A stretch of DNA of 7,996 bases from Bryobacteraceae bacterium. GTDB lineage: Bacteria > Acidobacteriota > Terriglobia > Bryobacterales > Bryobacteraceae. The notes under the pieces are model-generated. The model saw only the letters and a list, made by a program, of their open reading frames with translations. It ran no database searches and was not told the DNA's origin. Position 1 is the stretch's first letter; each line of letters begins with the position of its first letter. The stretch spans positions 1-7,996 of the forward strand of contig JAICMB010000135.1 in the NCBI GenBank assembly GCA_025929455.1, written 5' to 3'. A program made the translations under genes and the position numbers. Shown piece by piece: positions 5,749-7,996 of this stretch.

Positions 5749-5815
5749 AGTTCGCTCTGTGTCCATTCTAAGGAGCGATGCCGCGTTCCCCAATCGGGCA
5801 GAGAACTGATTCCGA

Positions 5816-5825
5816 TTCGCGCGAA
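5816..5825. repeat. Short palindrome in divergent intergenic region
   Basis: TTCGCGCGAA is a perfect 10-bp palindrome between the divergent HTH and trans-sulfuration genes. Eight of its bases (TTCGCGCG) recur at 5495-5502 just upstream of the pilin gene. In GC-rich DNA such palindromes arise by chance, so an operator role is only a possibility. Confidence 0.2.
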
Positions 5826-5872
5826 AACCTGACGAACTTCCGTACTACATGCCCACGCGCAATACACTCGAA

Positions 5873-5879
5873 GGGGAGG
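5873..5879 (+). promoter_or_regulatory. Ribosome binding site deciding the start at 5885
   Basis: GGGGAGG ends 5 nt before the ATG at 5885 and is the only strong ribosome site in this region. It decides in favour of 5885 over the in-frame ATG at 5849, which has no comparable signal and would add 12 residues. Confidence 0.75.
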
Positions 5880-5884
5880 CTTGC

Positions 5885-7123
5885 ATGCCCGACCGGGAGT
5901 CCACCTTGCGTCCGCGGACGGAGGTTTTAACGCGCGGATTCGATCCGCGCCTATCGGTAGGATCCGCGCGTCCCGCCGTGTTTCGCAGTTCCACGTACGT
6001 GTTCTCCAGCCCCGAAGCCGCTGAACGCGCCTTTGACATCACAGCCGGCCGCGAGCGTGCCGAGCCGGGCGAAGACGTGGACCTGGTGTACGCGCGCTTC
6101 AATCATCCGAACGCGCAGATCCTCGAAGAGCAGATGGTGCCGCTCGAAGCCGGCGCGCATGCCGCGCTGGTGTTCAATTCCGGCATGGCGGCGATCATGA
6201 CTGCGCTGCTGGCGTTCGCACGACCCGGCCAGACGATTGTGCTTACCGTTCCCATTTACGGCGGAACGCAGCACTTCATTCAGGATTTCCTCTCGACATT
6301 CGGAATTCAAAACGTTGCCGTTCCCGCCGGCGACACCGACGCGATCGACGACGCGATTCGCAGTGCTGAGAATGTCAGCGTCGTGCTCATCGAAACGCCC
6401 GCCAATCCGAACCTGCGCATGACCGATCTCGATCGCGTGGCCGAGGCCGCAGATTCCGTGCAACCCCGGCCTATTGTAATGGTCGACAACACGCTGATGG
6501 GTCCGACGTTTCAACACCCACTGCTACATGGCGCCGATCTGTGTCTCTATTCGGCTACGAAGTATCTGTCCGGCTTCAGCGACATGATCGCGGGCGCGGC
6601 GATCGCCGCCGATTCGGAATGCGTGCGCAAAATGCGCGGGCTGCGCGGCTTATTCGGCAACATCCTGCAGCCTGACGAGTGCTGGATGCTCGACGGCCGC
6701 CTACCGACTGTCGGCCTGCGCATGAACCGCTCCAGCAAGAACGCCGAGCGCATCGCTTCCAGCCTTGCGCGCCATCCCAAAATCGAGCGCGTGCTCTATC
6801 CCACGCTGTTCGACGATCCCGATCAGAAACGTATCTACGAACAGCAGTGCGATTTTCCGGGCGGGATGATGTCGCTGGTGCTGCACGGCGGCAAAGCGGC
6901 CGCGTTCAATTTCCTGCGCCGCTTAAAGATTGCGAAGAACGCCGTGTCGCTTGGCGGCGTTGAGACGCTGGTCTGCCATCCTAAGACCACGACGCACTCA
7001 GGTTTTACGGCCGAAGAATTCCAGCAGGCGGGCATTACCGATGGTCTGGTACGCGTCTCCATCGGTATTGAAGACTGGCGCGATCTGCTGGCCGATTTCG
7101 AACAGGCGCTCGCGGGGGAGTGA
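5885..7123 (+). CDS. PLP-dependent cystathionine gamma-synthase/lyase family enzyme
   Basis: This 412-residue protein belongs to the Cys/Met metabolism PLP-dependent enzymes (cystathionine gamma-synthase family), acting in the cytoplasm in trans-sulfuration or methionine synthesis. Visible landmarks are Y69 and R71 in YARFNHPN, which by family knowledge contact the cofactor phosphate from the neighbouring subunit; Y125 in VPIYGGT, which stacks on PLP; D201 in VMVDNT, which binds the pyridine nitrogen; the Schiff-base lysine K226 in YSATKYLSG; SLGGVETL from 355; and R390 in VRVSIGIED, which binds the substrate carboxylate. YGGT rather than YGCT argues against a classical methionine gamma-lyase. 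A charged insertion (GRERAEPGED) precedes Y69. Which of synthase, gamma-lyase or sulfhydrylase it is cannot be settled from sequence. It is followed after 3 nt by an acyltransferase gene. Confidence 0.92.
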   Translation: MPDRESTLRPRTEVLTRGFDPRLSVGSARPAVFRSSTYVFSSPEAAERAFDITAGRERAEPGEDVDLVYARFNHPNAQILEEQMVPLEAGAHAALVFNSGMAAIMTALLAFARPGQTIVLTVPIYGGTQHFIQDFLSTFGIQNVAVPAGDTDAIDDAIRSAENVSVVLIETPANPNLRMTDLDRVAEAADSVQPRPIVMVDNTLMGPTFQHPLLHGADLCLYSATKYLSGFSDMIAGAAIAADSECVRKMRGLRGLFGNILQPDECWMLDGRLPTVGLRMNRSSKNAERIASSLARHPKIERVLYPTLFDDPDQKRIYEQQCDFPGGMMSLVLHGGKAAAFNFLRRLKIAKNAVSLGGVETLVCHPKTTTHSGFTAEEFQQAGITDGLVRVSIGIEDWRDLLADFEQALAGE

Positions 7124-7126
7124 GGC

Positions 7127-7996
7127 GTGAACCCGCGACAGGCCGCTCAACCGGCAACGCCGCCGGGGCGCGGCCCGCGTGTTGTCTACATTGACAATCT
7201 GCGCTGGGCGATGATCGTGCTCGTCCTCAGCATGCACGCCGCGGACACGTACAGTCCCCTCGGCAACTGGTATTTCGTCGACCGGACGCCACTGCCGGTA
7301 GGGGAACTGCTTGCGTTCGCCGCCTGGCAGATGTACCTGCAGTCGTTCTTCATGGGCTTGCTGTTCTTTGTCGCGGGCTATTTCGTGCCTTCGTCGTTCG
7401 ACCGCAAGGGGCCGGTCCGTTTTCTGCGCGACCGCGCGTTTCGCCTGGGCCTGCCGGTACTGGTCTACATGTTCGTGCTCGGCCCCATTACCGAGTACTA
7501 CATAGCCCACTCCTGGACGGTTCCCCACTCGTTCGCCCAGGAGTGGTGGCATCACATCGCGGACGGTGAAGTGCTTTCCGAAAACGGGCCGCTGTGGTTC
7601 TGTCTTGCGCTGCTGATCTTCTCGGCTGCGTACGCGGCTATGCGTGTGTTGCGGATTCGTGCCGTGCGCGTTCGACAAGCGCCGGGTACGGCAACGCTCG
7701 CCGGCTTTGCTTTATGCATGGCGGCGCTGACGTTCGCGGTCCGGCTTGCTCCGGATCGAACGCTTCTGAACATGCAACTCGGCGACTTTCCGCAGTATGT
7801 GCTGCTGTTCAGCGCCGGCATTGTCGCCGCGCACGGCAGTTGGTTGCAGCTCGCTCGGGAACGCTTAGCGTGCAGATGGGCGGCCATCGTTTTGCCTGCC
7901 GGCTTAGCCGCATGGCTCGCCATCCTGGTTGCCGGCGGTGCGCTGCGCGGCAATTCCGCCGCTTATTCCGGCGGCTGGCATTGGCAAAGCGCGGCG
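7127..7996 (+). CDS. Acyltransferase-3 family membrane protein, 5' part (runs off right edge)
   Basis: A GTG start at 7127 opens a frame of 290 codons to the window edge; the C-terminus is missing. The protein matches the acyltransferase-3 family, integral membrane enzymes that move acyl groups onto sugars, lipids or other small molecules (OafA, glucan and macrolide acylation). After a Pro-rich cytoplasmic N-terminus the family start VVYIDNLRWAMIVLVLSMHA contains R26 and H37, exactly the R-x10-H motif required in characterised members. Hydrophobic segments recur near residues 27-37, 70-88, 106-117, 148-163, 180-193, 206-220 and 240-256. GGGGAG lies 6 nt before the GTG, within the end of the upstream gene, and only 3 nt separate the two, implying co-transcription and coupling. 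The acyl acceptor cannot be told. Confidence 0.88.
   Translation, partial: MNPRQAAQPATPPGRGPRVVYIDNLRWAMIVLVLSMHAADTYSPLGNWYFVDRTPLPVGELLAFAAWQMYLQSFFMGLLFFVAGYFVPSSFDRKGPVRFLRDRAFRLGLPVLVYMFVLGPITEYYIAHSWTVPHSFAQEWWHHIADGEVLSENGPLWFCLALLIFSAAYAAMRVLRIRAVRVRQAPGTATLAGFALCMAALTFAVRLAPDRTLLNMQLGDFPQYVLLFSAGIVAAHGSWLQLARERLACRWAAIVLPAGLAAWLAILVAGGALRGNSAAYSGGWHWQSAA

Noticed and set aside
5778..5932. Short plus-strand frame starting after AAGGAG
   Set aside because: The AAGGAG is only 2 nt from the ATG, the frame of about 50 codons overlaps the real enzyme start out of frame, and the translation has no recognisable content.
6998..7678. Minus-strand open frame of 226 codons
   Set aside because: It is antisense across the enzyme end and the acyltransferase start, both of which show clear family motifs; its polar His/Arg-rich translation is a typical shadow.

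Overview
The window reads as an ordinary, GC-rich bacterial chromosome segment. Its closest fit is the Acidobacteriota (Bryobacterales/Solibacter type), an inference from gene content: a sigma-54/long-HPF/RapZ cluster, an orphan Flp-type pilin, a solitary sugar-type binding lipoprotein, and a small helix-turn-helix protein of a kind I associate with that phylum. I see no tRNA, rRNA, CRISPR array, insertion sequence, phage module or toxin-antitoxin pair.

Layout. At 1-379 (minus) lies the 5' part of an unrecognised gene running off the left edge. A 170-bp intergenic region (380-549) separates it from the divergent rpoN and holds a 22-bp imperfect palindrome and an extended -10-like element. rpoN (550-2127), long-form hpf (2153-2710) and rapZ (2710-3636) form a compact plus-strand operon. 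hpf has a strong ribosome binding site that can fold into a small hairpin just after the rpoN stop, and rapZ starts with GTG overlapping the hpf stop by one base. A 106-bp spacer with several inverted repeats follows.

Next are a secreted Cys/His-motif protein of unknown function (3743-4300) and, 5 nt later, a solitary periplasmic-binding-protein-like lipoprotein (4306-5265) with no permease or ATPase beside it. It converges on a minus-strand pair: a type IVb Flp pilin (5262-5477) and an upstream small HTH protein (5539-5748). The convergent stops share the palindrome CTAG.

After a divergent intergenic region come a plus-strand PLP-dependent trans-sulfuration enzyme (5885-7123) and, 3 nt later, an acyltransferase-3 family membrane protein (7127 to beyond the right edge).

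How the genes work together: only rpoN-hpf-rapZ is a recognisable functional group, linking alternative sigma factor, ribosome hibernation and a nucleotide-binding regulator. The secreted protein and binding lipoprotein are probably co-translated and both exported. The pilin and HTH protein lack the usual Tad assembly genes nearby. The enzyme and acyltransferase are probably co-transcribed, but no shared pathway is evident. Nothing proves a new system; the best leads are the rpoN upstream palindrome, the hpf hairpin, the Cys/His protein paired with a lone binding protein, and the HTH/Flp pair.
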